DNA of 6,251 bases from an uncultured Oscillospiraceae bacterium (GTDB lineage Bacteria > Bacillota > Clostridia > Oscillospirales > Oscillospiraceae): contig CAKTXB010000121.1 in assembly GCA_934630555.1 (NCBI GenBank), positions 1 through 6,251 on the forward strand, given 5' to 3'. Shown here in pieces: positions 5,733 through 6,251 of the stretch. The position numbers and the translations under genes were made by a program. Below the pieces are notes generated by a model. The model was given only the letters and a program-made list of their open reading frames with translations, had not been told where the DNA came from and did no database searches. How positions within the stretch are numbered: position 1 is the first letter of the stretch; every line of letters starts with the position of its first letter.

Positions 5733-5778
5733 GAAAGAGCTGGGTGCACTGCTTTCGCGCAGTTCATCCAGCTCTTTC
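5733..5778 (-). terminator. Hairpin terminator of the methyltransferase gene
   Basis: A long inverted repeat: 11 perfect pairs (5733-5743 with 5768-5778), three more pairs including one G-U, one mismatch, then five pairs (5748-5752 with 5759-5763) around a TTTCGC loop. On the - strand the stem begins 6 bases after the methyltransferase stop and ends CTTTC followed by TAATTTTC, a modest T-rich tail. On the + strand TTTGCTTC follows, which is weak. Confidence 0.7.
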
Positions 5779-5784
5779 TTTGCT

Positions 5785-6251
5785 TCAATCTGTGCGTGCT
5801 AGTTGCGTGGTATGATTTTTGTAAGTGCTCCACGTAGGCTCGTAATCTGCGGTCGCTTGGTTTCCCCACATATCCCAGCCTTCACGGTCACCACGAGCAA
5901 ATAGCTCAAGGAACGGTCCCGGAGAGCAGCTTTCAATAATCGGGATAATCTCGTCAGGCTTCCGTGAGTGTTCACGCTTTTGCGTCCGAATGAGATTGAC
6001 CTGCGAACGGGCTGGAGCCAGCGTCCTAAAATTGTCACCCCTGACCCCGAAAAGGAGAATTTCGGTCACATTACGGAAATAGAAGCCGACTCCTCGTCCA
6101 TCCGGGCCACCATCCTTCCGCACTTTTTCCCAAATGATATTTCCCTTATACTCAAATCCCCACGCTTTCATAACAGCCAGACCATCCGGCAGGAGAGCGT
6201 TGGGAACCCAAAGGTACAAATGGCTTTTTGCGGCAGCAACCTGTTCAACGG
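5785..6251 (-). CDS. MT-A70 family adenine methyltransferase, C-terminal part
   Basis: N6-adenine methyltransferase of the MT-A70 superfamily, which transfers methyl from S-adenosylmethionine to adenine; bacterial members usually modify DNA. The gene enters from the right edge, so its start and the catalytic DPPW motif are outside; 154 codons are visible before TGA at 5785-5787. Visible family stretches are HLYLWVPN near the start, GFEYKGNIIWEKVRKDG, GVGFYFRNVTEILLFGVRG, the HSRKPDE motif, SPGPFLELFARG and WDMWGNQ near the end. An in-frame TTG at 6219 falls inside the conserved HLYLWVPN strand and is not a real start. The frame is intact to a natural C-terminus, followed at once by a hairpin terminator. 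No restriction enzyme gene is seen beside it, so it may be an orphan enzyme that protects the element or marks DNA. Family very likely, target site unknown. Confidence 0.9.
   Translation of the reverse strand, partial: VEQVAAAKSHLYLWVPNALLPDGLAVMKAWGFEYKGNIIWEKVRKDGGPDGRGVGFYFRNVTEILLFGVRGDNFRTLAPARSQVNLIRTQKREHSRKPDEIIPIIESCSPGPFLELFARGDREGWDMWGNQATADYEPTWSTYKNHTTQLARTD

Larger units (their letters stand above)
4333..6251. mobile_element. Probable terminal part of an integrative element (ICE or prophage), open at the right edge
   Basis: Base composition falls sharply where the MATE gene begins, and the next genes (DUF2188, two unrecognised small proteins, MT-A70 methyltransferase) are accessory types often carried by conjugative elements of gut Firmicutes. 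All run on the - strand toward the MATE gene. No integrase, relaxase, recombinase or clear attachment repeat is inside the window, so the left limit at about 4333 is an inference, and the other end lies outside. Confidence 0.5.

Noticed and set aside
5600..5869. N-terminal extension of the 127-residue protein
   Set aside because: It would overlap the methyltransferase 3' end, its terminator and the extended -10 promoter; the strong ribosome site marks 5599 as the start.
1..6251. CRISPR array, tRNA, rRNA, insertion sequence or toxin-antitoxin pair
   Set aside because: I saw no regularly spaced repeats, no tRNA-like cloverleaf, no transposase motifs and no recognisable toxin; the small genes alone do not justify a toxin-antitoxin call.

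Overview
The window joins two kinds of DNA. Positions 1 to about 4332 are GC-rich (a sampled line in the permease gene is about 68% GC) and look like the core chromosome of a gut-type Clostridia (Bacillota), perhaps Oscillospiraceae/Ruminococcaceae. The reasons are the Firmicutes-style lipoprotein, strong AGGAGG-type ribosome sites and the protein style; the genus is an inference I cannot confirm. From about 4333 to the right edge the DNA is more AT-rich (a sampled line near 5650 is 40% GC), genes are short, and the content is typical of integrative/conjugative elements or prophages: a DUF2188 protein, tiny ORFans and an MT-A70 adenine methyltransferase.

Left part, + strand: a complete three-gene ABC importer operon of the TrpXYZ-like family. 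It comprises a lipoprotein that binds the solute (75-1163), a membrane permease (1251-2156) and an ATPase (2158-2952). A GC-rich hairpin sits between binding protein and permease, and a very strong terminator (2957-3004) closes the operon. That terminator abuts the stop codon of a convergent MATE-family efflux pump gene (3004-4332, - strand).

Right part, mostly - strand, read right to left: the C-terminal part of an MT-A70 methyltransferase running off the window edge (5785-6251); its hairpin terminator (5733-5778); an extended -10 promoter (5626-5654); an unrecognised 127-residue protein (5216-5599); a 43-residue protein with a near-perfect ribosome site (4877-5008); a DUF2188 protein (4583-4813); then about 250 bases with no convincing gene up to the MATE start codon. 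On the + strand between the 127- and 43-residue genes, a promoter and a terminator frame a possible RNA of about 85 nt.

The points most worth a second look are regulatory. (1) The DUF2188 leader holds two mutually exclusive hairpins and a 13-codon ORF ending three bases before its start, laid out like a translational attenuator. (2) The candidate + strand RNA could pair over 13 nt with the ribosome site of the 43-residue gene. (3) The probable mobile-element edge lies directly against the start codon of the MATE gene, which has no visible ribosome site. No complete new defence or catalytic system is visible.
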